Positions 8,327 to 17,362 of a DNA stretch of 64,000 bases are shown in pieces. A program made the translations under genes and the position numbers. The notes under the pieces are model-generated. The model had not been told where the DNA came from and ran no database searches. It was given only the letters and a program-made list of their open reading frames with translations. Location: contig NZ_CP108514.1 of the NCBI RefSeq assembly GCF_035989305.1, forward strand, positions 4,379,501 to 4,443,500, in the 5' to 3' direction. Every line of letters begins with the position of its first letter. Positions within the stretch are counted from its first letter, which is position 1. Origin of the DNA: Streptomyces sp. NBC_01233 (GTDB lineage Bacteria > Actinomycetota > Actinomycetes > Streptomycetales > Streptomycetaceae).

Positions 8327-10576
8327 TCAGGCCAGCAGGGCCGGGATCGTCGCCTCGTGGGCCTCGCGGAGCTCGGCCAGCGGGAGGGTGAACTCGCCCT
8401 GGACCTCGATCTCCTCGCCGTCCACCACGCCGATGCGGGAGACCGGCAGGCCCCGCGCACCGCACATGTCGGTGAAGCGGAGCTCCTCGCTGCGCGGGAC
8501 GGCCACGATGGCGCGGCCCGCGGACTCGGAGAACAGGAAGGTGAAGGCGTCCAGGCCCTCGGGCACCACGATCCGCGCGCCGTTGCCGCCGCGCAGGCAG
8601 GACTCGGTGAGCGCCTGGATCACGCCGCCGTCGGACAGGTCGTGCGCGGCGTCGATCATGCCGTCGCGCGAGGCGGAGATCAGGATCTCGCCGAGCAGCT
8701 TCTCGCGGCCCAGGTCCACCTTGGGCGGCATGCCGCCGAGGTGGTCGTGGACGACCTGGGACCAGGCCGAGCCGCCGAACTCCTCGGCGGTGTCGCCCAG
8801 CAGGTACAGCAGCTGGCCGGCCTCCGAGAACGCCATCGGCGTACGGCGGTTGACGTCGTCGATCACACCGAGGACCGCCACGACCGGGGTCGGGTGGATC
8901 GCGATGTCGCCCGTCTGGTTGTAGAGGGAGACGTTGCCGCCGGTCACCGGGGTGCCCAGCTCCAGGCAGCCGTCCGCCAGGCCGCGGCAGGCCTCGGCGA
9001 ACTGCCACATGACGTCCGGGTCCTCGGGGGAGCCGAAGTTCAGGCAGTCGGAGATCGCGAGCGGCTTGGCGCCGGTCGCGGCCACGTTGCGGTACGACTC
9101 GGCCAGCGCCAGCTGCGCGCCCGTGTACGGGTCGAGCTTGGCGAAGCGGCCGTTGCCGTCGGTGGCCATGGCCACGCCGAGGTTCGACTCCTCGTCGATG
9201 CGGACCATGCCCGCGTCCTCGGGCTGCGACAGGACGGTGTTGCCCTGCACGAAGCGGTCGTACTGGTCGGTGACCCAGGACTTGGAGGCCTGGTTCGGGG
9301 ACGAGACCAGCGCGAGGACCTGCGCGCGCAGTTCCTCGGAGGTCTGCGGCCGCGGCAGCTTGCCCGCGTCGTCCGCCTGGAGCGCGTCCTGCCAGGAGGG
9401 GCGCGCGTACGGGCGGTGGTAGGTCGGGCCCTCGTGGGCGACGGTGCCCGGGGGCACGTCCACGATGAGCTCGCCGTGCCAGAAGATCTCCAGGTGATCG
9501 CCGTCGGTCACCTCACCGATGACGGTGGCGATGACGTCCCACTTCTCGCAGATCTCCATGAAGCGGTCGACGTACTGCGGCTCGACGATCGCGCACATGC
9601 GCTCCTGCGACTCGCTCATGAGGATTTCCTCGGGCGAGAGCGTCGCGTCGCGCAGCGGGACGGTGTCCAGCTCGACGCGCATGCCGCCGGTACCGGCGGA
9701 GGCCAGCTCGGAGGTCGCGCAGGAGAGCCCGGCGCCGCCGAGGTCCTGGATGCCGGCGACCAGCTTCTCCTTGAAGATCTCCAGGGTGCACTCGATGAGG
9801 AGCTTCTCCTGGAAGGGGTCGCCGACCTGGACGGCGGGGCGCTTGGTGGGCTTGGAGTCGTCGAACGTCTCCGAGGCCAGCACGGACACGCCGCCGATGC
9901 CGTCGCCGCCCGTGCGGGCGCCGTAGAGGATGACCTTGTTGCCGGGGCCGGAGGCCTTGGCCAGGTGGATGTCCTCGTGCTTCATCACGCCGATGCAGCC
10001 GGCGTTGACGAGCGGGTTGCCCTGGTAGCAGGCGTCGAAGACGACCTCGCCGCCGATGTTCGGCAGGCCGAGGCAGTTGCCGTAGCCGCCGATGCCCGCG
10101 ACCACGCCCGGCAGGACGCGCTTGGTGTCGGGGTGGTCGGCCGCGCCGAAGCGCAGCGGGTCGACGACGGCGATCGGGCGGGCGCCCATGGCGAGGATGT
10201 CGCGGACGATGCCGCCGATGCCGGTGGCCGCGCCCTGGTACGGCTCGATGTACGAGGGGTGGTTGTGCGACTCGACCTTGAAGGTGACCGCGTACCCCTG
10301 GCCGACGTCGACGACGCCGGCGTTCTCGCCGATGCCGACGAGCATGGCGTCGTTCTTGGGGGCCTTCTTGCCGAACTGGGCCAGGTGGACCTTGCTGCTC
10401 TTGTACGAGCAGTGCTCGGACCACATGACCGAGTACATGGCGAGCTCGGCGCCGGTCGGGCGGCGGTCGAGGATCTCCCGGATCCGGGCGTACTCGTCCT
10501 CCTTGAGGCCGAGCTCCTTCCACGGCTGGGAGGCGTCCGGGGTTTCGGTGGCGTTCTTGACGGTGTCGAGGCTCAT
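8327..10576 (-). CDS. purL: Phosphoribosylformylglycinamidine synthase subunit PurL
   Basis: Synthetase subunit of the three-part FGAM synthase (PurS-PurQ-PurL), converting FGAR to FGAM with ATP and ammonia from PurQ. The protein has 749 aa, the small-PurL length. It starts [20 protein letters not shown] and contains [34 protein letters not shown], and [18 protein letters not shown]. The frame is open far upstream, but the ATG at 10576 overlaps the purQ stop by 4 nt (ATGA), which fixes the start. It is last in the purS-purQ-purL operon. Confidence 0.97.
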   Translation of the reverse strand: MSLDTVKNATETPDASQPWKELGLKEDEYARIREILDRRPTGAELAMYSVMWSEHCSYKSSKVHLAQFGKKAPKNDAMLVGIGENAGVVDVGQGYAVTFKVESHNHPSYIEPYQGAATGIGGIVRDILAMGARPIAVVDPLRFGAADHPDTKRVLPGVVAGIGGYGNCLGLPNIGGEVVFDACYQGNPLVNAGCIGVMKHEDIHLAKASGPGNKVILYGARTGGDGIGGVSVLASETFDDSKPTKRPAVQVGDPFQEKLLIECTLEIFKEKLVAGIQDLGGAGLSCATSELASAGTGGMRVELDTVPLRDATLSPEEILMSESQERMCAIVEPQYVDRFMEICEKWDVIATVIGEVTDGDHLEIFWHGELIVDVPPGTVAHEGPTYHRPYARPSWQDALQADDAGKLPRPQTSEELRAQVLALVSSPNQASKSWVTDQYDRFVQGNTVLSQPEDAGMVRIDEESNLGVAMATDGNGRFAKLDPYTGAQLALAESYRNVAATGAKPLAISDCLNFGSPEDPDVMWQFAEACRGLADGCLELGTPVTGGNVSLYNQTGDIAIHPTPVVAVLGVIDDVNRRTPMAFSEAGQLLYLLGDTAEEFGGSAWSQVVHDHLGGMPPKVDLGREKLLGEILISASRDGMIDAAHDLSDGGVIQALTESCLRGGNGARIVVPEGLDAFTFLFSESAGRAIVAVPRSEELRFTDMCGARGLPVSRIGVVDGEEIEVQGEFTLPLAELREAHEATIPALLA

Positions 10577-11253
10577 GCGCTGACCAGCTTCTTCAGGACC
10601 GAGGTGAAGAACGGGAGGCCGTCGGTGCGGCCGGTCCCGATCAGCGGCTCGACCGCGTGCTCGGGGTGCGGCATGAGGCCGACGACGTTGCCCGCGGCGT
10701 TGGTGATGCCGGCGATGTCGCGCAGCGAACCGTTCGGGTTGACGTCGAGGTAGCGGAAGGCCACGCGGCCCTCGGCTTCCATTTCGTCGAGCACGCGCTC
10801 GTCGGCGACGTACCGGCCGTCCATGTTCTTCAGCGGTACGGAGATCTCCTGGCCGGCGGTGTAGTCGCCGGTCCACGCGGTCTCCGCGTTCTCCACCCGC
10901 AGCTTCTGGTCGCGGCAGATGAAGTGCAGGTGGTTGTTCCGGAGCATCGCCCCCGGCAGCAGGTGGGCCTCGGTGAGGACCTGGAAGCCGTTGCAGATGC
11001 CCAGGACGGGCATGCCGCCCTTGGCCTGCTCGATGATGGTCTCCATCACCGGCGAGAAGCGGGAGATGGCCCCGGCGCGCAGGTAGTCCCCGTAGGAGAA
11101 GCCGCCCGCGAGGACGACCGCGTCGACCTGGTGCAGGTCCTTGTCGCGGTGCCACAGCGAGACCGGCTCGGCCCCCGCGAGGCGGACGGCGCGCAGCGAG
11201 TCACGGTCGTCGAGCGTTCCGGGGAACGTGACGACTCCGATGCGAGTGGTCAC
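10573..11253 (-). CDS. purQ: Phosphoribosylformylglycinamidine synthase subunit PurQ (glutaminase)
   Basis: Class I glutamine amidotransferase subunit delivering ammonia to PurL. The nucleophile Cys is in [11 protein letters not shown] and the His/Glu pair in [10 protein letters not shown]. Length is 226 aa. The GTG at 11253 ([20 protein letters not shown]) follows the purS stop with 2 nt between them and is preferred over longer upstream frames. It overlaps purL by 4 nt, pointing to translational coupling. Confidence 0.96.
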   Translation of the reverse strand: MTTRIGVVTFPGTLDDRDSLRAVRLAGAEPVSLWHRDKDLHQVDAVVLAGGFSYGDYLRAGAISRFSPVMETIIEQAKGGMPVLGICNGFQVLTEAHLLPGAMLRNNHLHFICRDQKLRVENAETAWTGDYTAGQEISVPLKNMDGRYVADERVLDEMEAEGRVAFRYLDVNPNGSLRDIAGITNAAGNVVGLMPHPEHAVEPLIGTGRTDGLPFFTSVLKKLVSA

Positions 11254-11255
11254 CG

Positions 11256-11501
11256 TCAGGCCTCGACCTTCACGGTGAAGTCTTCGATGACGGTGTTGGC
11301 GAGGAACGTTTCGGCCATCTTGTGGATGCGGTCGAGGGCGGCCTGGTCGACCGGTCCCTCCACCTCCAGTTCGAAGCGCTTCCCCTGGCGGACGTCGGCG
11401 ATCCCCTCGAAGCCCAGGCGCGGCAGTGCACGCTGCACCGCCTGGCCCTGGGGGTCGAGGATCTCCGGCTTGAGCATGACGTCGACTACGACGCGTGCCA
11501 T
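11256..11501 (-). CDS. purS: Phosphoribosylformylglycinamidine synthase subunit PurS
   Basis: 81-aa bridging subunit of FGAM synthase, required for ammonia channelling between PurQ and PurL. The sequence [37 protein letters not shown] and [13 protein letters not shown] is typical. It is first gene of the purSQL operon. The ATG at 11501 is chosen by length and family N-terminus; the longer upstream frame reads through the promoter region. Confidence 0.95.
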   Translation of the reverse strand: MARVVVDVMLKPEILDPQGQAVQRALPRLGFEGIADVRQGKRFELEVEGPVDQAALDRIHKMAETFLANTVIEDFTVKVEA

Positions 11502-11852
11502 CGGGCACTCCCGTGTGGTGGTTGGTGCGAAGGCGGTTCCATCAGCGTACCCGGCCAAAATTTCTACGCGGGTAGATATCCGGAGGGCGTGATCACCGGG
11601 CCGTTTCGGCTTCACCAACGCTTCGCAAAATCCGCCGGAAAACCACGTACCCGGCATTGCGGCGGGACACGCGGAGAGAATTAACTGGGCTTCGCAATGC
11701 AATGGGAATCGGGGTACAAAGGAATCACTCCGAGCGAGTGTCATTTTTCGCTTCGCAACGGGGGATGAAAGATGCATTGCCCCGAAACATCCACACAGGC
11801 GACATCACCGCACGTCAGCAGGTGGCGACGTCGCACGAAGGGACCGATATCC
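11502..11852. other. Divergent promoter region between purS and lsrL
   Basis: About 350 bp with locally low GC for this genome, especially 11555-11580 and 11690-11765. An inverted repeat TCTAC-GCGG-GTAGA lies at 11563-11576, near the purS side. No RNA gene or riboswitch was recognised. It must carry the promoters of the purSQL operon and of lsrL. Confidence 0.5.
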
Positions 11853-12170
11853 GTGGCGCAGCGCGTAGTAGTCACGCTCTCCGACGACATCGATGGCGGA
11901 GAAGCGGTGGAAACGGTCGTGTTCGCTCTGGACGGTAAGTCGTACGAGATCGACCTCAATGTGGCCAACGCAAAGAAACTGCGGACGGGCCTGGCCCCCT
12001 TCGTGGCCGCCGGCCGCCGCCAGTCGCGCTCGGGGAAGGCCTTCAAGCACACCTCCATCGCCCCCGACCCGGCGGTCGTCCGGGCCTGGGCCCGGTCCAA
12101 CCAGTACGACGTGCCCCCGCGCGGCCGCATCCCGAAGAAGATCTACGAGGCCTACAACGCGGCTCACTGA
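11853..12170 (+). CDS. lsrL: Lsr2-family nucleoid protein (LsrL-like)
   Basis: Small nucleoid-associated protein that bridges AT-rich DNA and silences acquired genes. The N-terminal dimerisation region (VAQRVVVTLSDDIDGGEAVE, VVFALDGKSYEIDL) and the C-terminal DNA-binding core with the AT-hook-like RGR (VPPRGRIPKKIYEAY) are intact; length is 105 aa. The GTG at 11853 is preceded by AGGGA at about -10; the ATG at 11772 would add a leader unlike the family. Position next to purS corresponds to the second Streptomyces paralogue, LsrL, as I remember it. Its AT-rich upstream region could be autoregulated. Confidence 0.92.
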   Translation: MAQRVVVTLSDDIDGGEAVETVVFALDGKSYEIDLNVANAKKLRTGLAPFVAAGRRQSRSGKAFKHTSIAPDPAVVRAWARSNQYDVPPRGRIPKKIYEAYNAAH

Positions 12171-12258
12171 GGGCCGATTTGCCATCCACCCCCATCCGTC
12201 GGCTAGTGTGTGGATCACGCCAAGGGGCCAGGCCGCAGGTCAGAGCCTCCGAGGTCGT

Positions 12259-12330
12259 GCGGGTGTAGTTCAGTAGCAGAACATCCCTCTTCCAGAGGGA
12301 AGGCGCAGTGTGCGATTCCTGTCACCCGCT
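12259..12330 (+). tRNA. tRNA-Gly (anticodon TCC)
   Basis: 72 nt. Acceptor GCGGGTG pairs with CACCCGC, the discriminator is T, the anticodon stem TCCCT/AGGGA encloses loop CTTCCAG with anticodon TCC, and the T loop is GATTCCTGTC-like. CCA is not encoded. Confidence 0.93.
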
Positions 12331-12402
12331 CTGCATCGCTTTCCGACCACCACGGTGGATCGGGTAGAGTGATGCACGCACCACCCCGGTGGTGCACTGC
12401 AT

Positions 12403-12475
<73 letters not shown>

Positions 12476-12484
12476 CTGTATGCA

Positions 12485-12515
12485 GAAGGCCCCGATCATT
12501 GCGATCGGGGCCTTC
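12485..12515 (+). terminator. Hairpin terminator after the tRNA-Gly pair
   Basis: A 13-bp perfect stem GAAGGCCCCGATC / GATCGGGGCCTTC with a 5-nt loop, followed by T-rich sequence. Confidence 0.88.
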
Positions 12516-12577
12516 TTCGTATTCCCTCCCTTTCCCTCGTCCGTCCTCCACGGGCGACGGCGGACGCCCCTGACAAA

Positions 12578-12597
12578 TGTCATCGCGGGTCATGACA
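12578..12597 (+). promoter_or_regulatory. Candidate operator of the DesR-like regulator
   Basis: Inverted repeat TGTCAT-N8-ATGACA, with a further TGACA at 12571-12575, lies 44 nt upstream of the ABC transporter start. The transporter is followed by a DesK/DesR-like pair, so this is a plausible autoregulatory binding site. No binding evidence is available. Confidence 0.4.
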
Positions 12598-12640
12598 GCG
12601 CGCACTGCCGACCCGGTCCGGCCGCCCCGAGGCTTGAGCC

Positions 12641-13585
12641 ATGACTGACACCGTGATCGAAGCCCAGGGCCTGCGCCGCGGCTACGCCGGCGGATTCGAA
12701 GCCGTCCGGGGCGTCTCCTTCTCCGTGGCGCGGGGCGAGATCTTCGCCCTGCTCGGGACCAACGGCGCGGGCAAGACCTCCACCGTCGAGCTGCTGGAGG
12801 GACTGGCCGCGCCGAGCGACGGCCGGGTGCGCGTCTTCGGGCTCGATCCGTACGCACGCCGGGCCCAGGTCCGCCCGCGCACCGGGGTCATGCTCCAGGA
12901 AGGCGGCTTCCCCTCCGACCTGTCCGTCGCCGAGACCGTCCGGATGTGGGCCGGAGTCACCAGCGGCGCCCGCCCGACCGCGGAGGTGCTGGAACTGGTC
13001 CGCCTGGGCGCCCGGTCCTCCGTACGGGTCAAACAGCTCTCCGGCGGTGAACGGCGGCGCCTGGACCTGGCGCTGGCCCTGCTCGGCCGCCCCGAGGTGC
13101 TGTTCCTGGACGAGCCGACCACCGGAATGGATCCCGAAGGGCGACGGGACACCTGGGCGTTGGTACGGGAGCTGAGGGCGCAGGGGACCACGGTGCTGCT
13201 GACCACGCACTACCTGGAGGAGGCCGAGGAGCTCGCGGACCGCCTCGCGATCCTCCACGAGGGGGAGCTCGTCCTGTCGGGCACCCCGGCGGAGGTGACC
13301 GCCACCCGGCCGGCCCGGATCCGTTTCACCCTGCCGGCCGGGATGCCCGCGGCCCGGCTCCCGCTGGCGCTGCACGCGGCGGCCCACGGGCGGCGCGTGG
13401 AGATCCGTACCGAACGGCTCCAGGCGGACCTGACCGAGCTGCTCGGCTGGGCCCGGGAGAACGGCGTGGAACTGGACGGGCTCGACGCCCGGTCCGCCTC
13501 CCTGGAGGAGGCCTTCCTGGAGATCGCGGAGAACCGCCGCAGCGCCGGCGGCCGCACCGAGGACACGATGGCGGGGACCCGATGA
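12641..13585 (+). CDS. ABC transporter ATP-binding protein
   Basis: ATPase of a two-gene ABC-2 type exporter. Walker A is GTNGAGKTS near residue 40, the signature is LSGGERRRLDL, Walker B VLFLDEPTTGMDP and the H-loop LLTTHYLEEAEELADRL, all intact. At 314 aa it has the extra C-terminal domain usual in drug or lipid exporters of the DrrA/NatA type. It overlaps the permease gene by 4 nt and is followed by a two-component system, a common arrangement for membrane-stress or antibiotic-responsive efflux. Substrate unknown. Confidence 0.9.
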   Translation: MTDTVIEAQGLRRGYAGGFEAVRGVSFSVARGEIFALLGTNGAGKTSTVELLEGLAAPSDGRVRVFGLDPYARRAQVRPRTGVMLQEGGFPSDLSVAETVRMWAGVTSGARPTAEVLELVRLGARSSVRVKQLSGGERRRLDLALALLGRPEVLFLDEPTTGMDPEGRRDTWALVRELRAQGTTVLLTTHYLEEAEELADRLAILHEGELVLSGTPAEVTATRPARIRFTLPAGMPAARLPLALHAAAHGRRVEIRTERLQADLTELLGWARENGVELDGLDARSASLEEAFLEIAENRRSAGGRTEDTMAGTR

Positions 13586-14346
13586 ACACCTTGGCCCTGA
13601 ACCCCGGCCGGCTCGCCGCGCTCGGCCGCTCCGAGCTCACCCTGCTGGTGCGCAACCGGGCCGCGCTCGGCGTGGCCGTCCTGATGCCCCTGCTGATGGT
13701 GTTCGTCCTGCGCTCCTCCCTCAGCGGGGTCGAGGGCGCGGAGGCCGTCGGCGAGGCCACCCTGACCGGCGGGATCGGCATGGTGCTGGTCCTCGTCGTC
13801 TACATGAACCTGGTCTCCGCCTACGTCGCCCGGCGCGAGGAACTCGTCCTCAAGCGGCTGCGCACCGGCGAGGCGAACGACCTGGAGATCCTCGCCGGGA
13901 CCGCGCTGCCCGCCGCCGTCCTCGCGCTCGGCCAGATCACGGTGCTCGCGGTGGCCGGCGCGGCCGTGCTCGACGTGCGCATGCCCCGCAACCCGCTGCT
14001 GCTCGTGGCGGCCGTCCTCGCCGGCGTCGTGCTGCTGGCCGGGATGTCCGCGGTGACCAGTTCCTTCACCCGCACCGTGGAGACCGCAGGCCTCACCACG
14101 CTGCCGCTGTTCCTGATGACCGTGCTCGGCTCGGGGCTGTTCATGCCGGCCGACTCGCTGCCGGACCTCGCGGCCTCCCTGTGCGAACTGCTGCCGCTGA
14201 GCGGGGTGATGACCCTGGTGCGGGCCGGCTGGACCGGCGGCGCCGAGGCCCATGACCTGCTGGGGGCCGGACTCAACACGCTGGCCTGGGTCATGATCAC
14301 CGTGTTTGCTGTGCAGAAGTGGTTCCGCTGGGAACCGCGCCGCTAG
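13582..14346 (+). CDS. ABC-2 type transporter permease
   Basis: 254-aa integral membrane partner of the preceding ATPase. Hydrophobic segments can be read at about residues 24-44 (GVAVLMPLLMVFVL), 58-75, 105-125, 135-155, 165-190 and near the C-terminus (TLAWVMITVFAVQ), the six-span ABC-2 layout. Start ATG overlaps the ATPase stop. It is followed within 20 nt by the sensor kinase, so all four genes are probably one operon. Confidence 0.88.
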   Translation: MNTLALNPGRLAALGRSELTLLVRNRAALGVAVLMPLLMVFVLRSSLSGVEGAEAVGEATLTGGIGMVLVLVVYMNLVSAYVARREELVLKRLRTGEANDLEILAGTALPAAVLALGQITVLAVAGAAVLDVRMPRNPLLLVAAVLAGVVLLAGMSAVTSSFTRTVETAGLTTLPLFLMTVLGSGLFMPADSLPDLAASLCELLPLSGVMTLVRAGWTGGAEAHDLLGAGLNTLAWVMITVFAVQKWFRWEPRR

Positions 14347-14366
14347 AGGATCCGGGGGACGGGACC

Positions 14367-15605
14367 GTGTCGAAGCTGACGGGGTGGTGGAAGAACCGCA
14401 GCAGTGCGGGGAAGCTGGAGATCTACACCCGGTGGTCGTTCCACCTCTTCGTGCTCATCGAGATCGTCTCCTTCGGACTGGCTCCGGTGATGGCCGCGGC
14501 CGGCACGTCCTCGGTCCTGGTGGCCGGGACGCTCTCCGTGATGCTGTGCGCCCACGCGGTGCTGTGCGGGGTGCTCAACTCCAGGGCGCTGGACTGGGTG
14601 GTGGGGCGGCGCGAACGCCCGGTCCGGCTCGCGGTGTTCATGGCCGTCGCGACGGGCGCCGCCACCTTGGCCGTCCTCGCCCTGCAGGCCACCGGAAGGC
14701 TCGGGGACCCCTCGGTGGCGCCGGCGCTGGTGTCGGGGCTGACCTTCTTCGGCTCCGGCTCGCTGGTGATGTGCCTGCGGTCGGTGCGCAGGATGCGGTA
14801 CGTGCCCCCGGCCGCGGCGGCCGGGACGAGTCTGGCCGCACTCGCCTTGGGGCTGCCCGCCGGCGAGGCCGTGGGGTATCTCGTCGGGATCCTGCTGGGC
14901 AGCCTGTTCTTCAGCTTCACCAGCGGTTTCTCCTCGTGGCTGCTGAACACGGTCTACGAGCTGGACCGCTCGCGGGAGGTCCAGGCGCGCCTCGCGGTGG
15001 CGGAGGAGCGGCTGCGGTTCGGCCGCGATCTGCACGACGTGATGGGTCGCAATCTGGCCGTGATCGCGCTCAAGAGCGAGCTGGCCGTACAGCTGGCGCG
15101 GCGCGAACGGCCGGAGGCGGTCGAGCAGATGATCGAGGTGCAGCGGATAGCCCAGGAGTCCCAGCGGGAGGTGCGGGACGTGGTGCGGGGCTACCGGGAG
15201 GCGGATCTCGCGGTGGAGCTGGAGGGCGCGCGCGGGGTGCTGAGCTCGGCCGGAATGGACTGCCGGGTCGACTTCCGGCCCGGGCGCGAGCTGCCCTCCG
15301 AGGTCCAGTCGGCCCTCGGCTGGGTGGTCCGCGAGGCGACGACGAACATACTGCGGCACGGGGACGCGCACCGCTGCCTGATCCGGCTGACCGCCCCGGC
15401 GAGCGGCTCCGTGACGCTGGTGGTCGAGAACGACGGGGCGCCCGACGCCCCCGCCGGGCCGCCCGGCTCGGGGCTGGCCGGGCTGCGGGAGCGGCTCGCC
15501 GCATTGGACGGGACCCTGCAGGCAGGGCTGGTGGGCGACGGCCGGTTCCGGCTGCTCGCGGAGATCCCGGACCGGGAATCGCAACGACTGGAGGTGCGGG
15601 CGTGA
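14367..15605 (+). CDS. Sensor histidine kinase (DesK/NarL-type, HisKA_3)
   Basis: Membrane sensor kinase. Five or six hydrophobic segments occupy about residues 25-190. The HisKA_3 dimerisation box with phospho-His is in FGRDLHDVMGRNLAVIALKS, and the HATPase domain has VVREATTNILRHGDA and GSGLAGLRERLAAL. GTG at 14367 (VSKLTGWWKNRS) lies 21 nt after the permease stop; the frame is open further upstream into the permease gene, but that part is a shadow. The domain order matches kinases that sense membrane state, such as DesK, but the signal is unknown. It overlaps the regulator gene by 4 nt. Confidence 0.88.
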   Translation: MSKLTGWWKNRSSAGKLEIYTRWSFHLFVLIEIVSFGLAPVMAAAGTSSVLVAGTLSVMLCAHAVLCGVLNSRALDWVVGRRERPVRLAVFMAVATGAATLAVLALQATGRLGDPSVAPALVSGLTFFGSGSLVMCLRSVRRMRYVPPAAAAGTSLAALALGLPAGEAVGYLVGILLGSLFFSFTSGFSSWLLNTVYELDRSREVQARLAVAEERLRFGRDLHDVMGRNLAVIALKSELAVQLARRERPEAVEQMIEVQRIAQESQREVRDVVRGYREADLAVELEGARGVLSSAGMDCRVDFRPGRELPSEVQSALGWVVREATTNILRHGDAHRCLIRLTAPASGSVTLVVENDGAPDAPAGPPGSGLAGLRERLAALDGTLQAGLVGDGRFRLLAEIPDRESQRLEVRA

Positions 15606-16213
15606 GCCCCGTACGCGTACTGCTCGCCGACGACGAGCACCTGATCCGCGGGGCACTGGCGGCCCTGCTCGCCCTGGAGGACGACCTGCTCGTCGTCGCG
15701 GAGGCGGCCTCGGGCCCCGAGGCGCTGGCGATGGCGCGGGCGCACCGGCCGGACGTGGCGGTGCTGGACCTGCAGATGCCGGGGGCCGACGGTGTGAGTG
15801 TCGCCACATCGCTGCGGGCCGAGCTCCCCGACTGCAGGACCATGATCGTGACCAGTCACGGCCGCCCGGGGCACCTGAAGCGGGCGCTGGCCGCGGGGGT
15901 GCGGGCCTTCGCGCCGAAGACGGTCTCGGCGCAGCGGCTGGCCGAACTGATCCGGACCGTGCACGCGGGAGGCCGTTACGTGGACCCGGAGTTGGCGGCC
16001 GACGCGATCAGCGCGGGGGACTCGCCGCTGACCGCGCGGGAGGCCGAGGTGCTCGAACTGGCGGCGGACGGGGCGCCGGTCGCGGAGATCGCCGAGCGGG
16101 CCGCACTGTCGCAGGGGACCGTACGGAACTACCTGTCCTCGGCGGCGACGAAGCTGGGCGCCGAGAACCGGCACACGGCAGTGCGTCTCGCACGCGAGCG
16201 AGGTTGGGTATAG
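15602..16213 (+). CDS. LuxR-family response regulator (NarL/DesR type)
   Basis: 203-aa two-domain regulator. The receiver domain has the acidic pair in LLADDEHLIRG, the phospho-Asp in VAVLDLQMPGADGV, Thr in MIVTSHG and Lys in FAPKTVSA. The LuxR-type helix-turn-helix is in LTAREAEVLELAADGAPVAE and LSQGTVRNYLSSAATKLG. GTG at 15602 overlaps the kinase stop. It probably binds the TGTCAT/ATGACA repeat upstream of the ABC operon. It ends 24 nt before tRNA-Gly. Confidence 0.9.
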   Translation: MSPVRVLLADDEHLIRGALAALLALEDDLLVVAEAASGPEALAMARAHRPDVAVLDLQMPGADGVSVATSLRAELPDCRTMIVTSHGRPGHLKRALAAGVRAFAPKTVSAQRLAELIRTVHAGGRYVDPELAADAISAGDSPLTAREAEVLELAADGAPVAEIAERAALSQGTVRNYLSSAATKLGAENRHTAVRLARERGWV

Positions 16214-16237
16214 TAGTTCTCGCGTTACGGCGCACCT

Positions 16238-16310
<73 letters not shown>

Positions 16311-16317
16311 CTGCAGT

Positions 16318-16353
16318 GAAGAAGCCCCCGGTCCTCGGACCGGGGGCTTCTTC
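16318..16353. terminator. Terminator between tRNA-Gly and purC
   Basis: A 17-bp perfect inverted repeat beginning GAAGAAGCCCCCGGTCC with a 2-nt centre. It lies between the tRNA (plus) and the 3' end of purC (minus), so it can act in both directions. Confidence 0.88.
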
Positions 16354-16358
16354 GTGTC

Positions 16359-17264
16359 TCAGGACCAGGTCAGGCCGGTGAGCCGCTCGTACGCCTCGAT
16401 GTACTTGGCGCGGGTCTGCGCGACGACCTGCGTGGGGAGGGCCGGCGGCGGGAGCTCGCCCTTGGGGTCCCAGCCGGAGGCCGGGGAGGCCAGCCAGTCG
16501 CGGACGTACTGCTTGTCGAAGGAGGGCTGCGTGCGGCCCGGCTCCCACTGGTCGGCCGGCCAGAAGCGGGAGGAGTCCGGGGTGAGCACCTCGTCGGCGG
16601 CGACCAGGGTGCCGTCCTTCGGGTCGAAACCGAACTCGAACTTGGTGTCGGCGAGGATGATGCCGCGCTCGCGCGCGATGTCCCGGGCACGGCCGTACAC
16701 GGCCAGGGTGGTCTGGCGCAGCAGCGCCGCCGTCTCGGCGCCGGTGGTGCGCGCGACCTCCTCGTAGGAGACGTTCTCGTCGTGCTCGCCGACCTCGGCC
16801 TTGGCGGCCGGGGTGAAGATCGGGCCGGGCAGCTCGGAGCCGTCCACGAGCCCCTCGGGGAGCCCGAGCCCGCACACCGTACGGGTCTGCTTGTACTCGG
16901 CCAGGCCGGAGCCGGTGAGGTAGCCACGGGCCACGCACTCGACCGGGACCATGTCCAGGTTGCGGCAGATCAGCGTGCGGCCGGCCCAGTCGGCGGGGGC
17001 GCCCGCGGGCAGGTCGGTGGAGATGACGTGGTTCGGGACGAGGTCGGCGAGCTGGTCGAACCACCACAGGGAGAGCTGGGTCAGGACGCGGCCCTTGTCC
17101 GGGATCTCGGTGGGCAGGACCCAGTCGAACGCGGACATGCGGTCGCTGGCGACCATGACGAGGCGGTCGTCCTCGTCGCGGTAGAGGTCGCGCACCTTGC
17201 CGGTGTGGAGGTGGACGAGGCCCGGAACCTGAACCGGCTCGGGCTTTTCGACGAATCCGGACAC
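16359..17264 (-). CDS. purC: Phosphoribosylaminoimidazole-succinocarboxamide synthase (SAICAR synthetase)
   Basis: ATP-dependent condensation of CAIR with aspartate. The protein has 301 aa, starts VSGFVEKPEPVQVPGLVHLH, and carries TGKVRDLYRDEDDRLVMVAS, the substrate loop VVARGYLTGSG-type (VECVARGYLTGSGLAEY), and IILADTKFEFGFD. GTG at 17264 has AGGGAG at -9; longer frames run into the divergent region. Unlike purM/F and purSQL it appears to be a single gene. Confidence 0.96.
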   Translation of the reverse strand: MSGFVEKPEPVQVPGLVHLHTGKVRDLYRDEDDRLVMVASDRMSAFDWVLPTEIPDKGRVLTQLSLWWFDQLADLVPNHVISTDLPAGAPADWAGRTLICRNLDMVPVECVARGYLTGSGLAEYKQTRTVCGLGLPEGLVDGSELPGPIFTPAAKAEVGEHDENVSYEEVARTTGAETAALLRQTTLAVYGRARDIARERGIILADTKFEFGFDPKDGTLVAADEVLTPDSSRFWPADQWEPGRTQPSFDKQYVRDWLASPASGWDPKGELPPPALPTQVVAQTRAKYIEAYERLTGLTWS

Positions 17265-17362
17265 GGGGTCTCCCTGTGGTTCTGTATGAGCGCACCCCGA
17301 TTCTCGCGCACCTTCGTCCACTCCTGCGGACAGGGGTGGGTCGGTCGCGGGTCGGCCGCGCG

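Noticed and set aside
7181..10753. 1190-codon plus-strand open frame opposite the isomerase gene and purL
   Set aside because: Antisense shadow of purL and neighbours; composition is Gly/Arg/Val/Asp-biased as expected from mirrored GC-rich codons.
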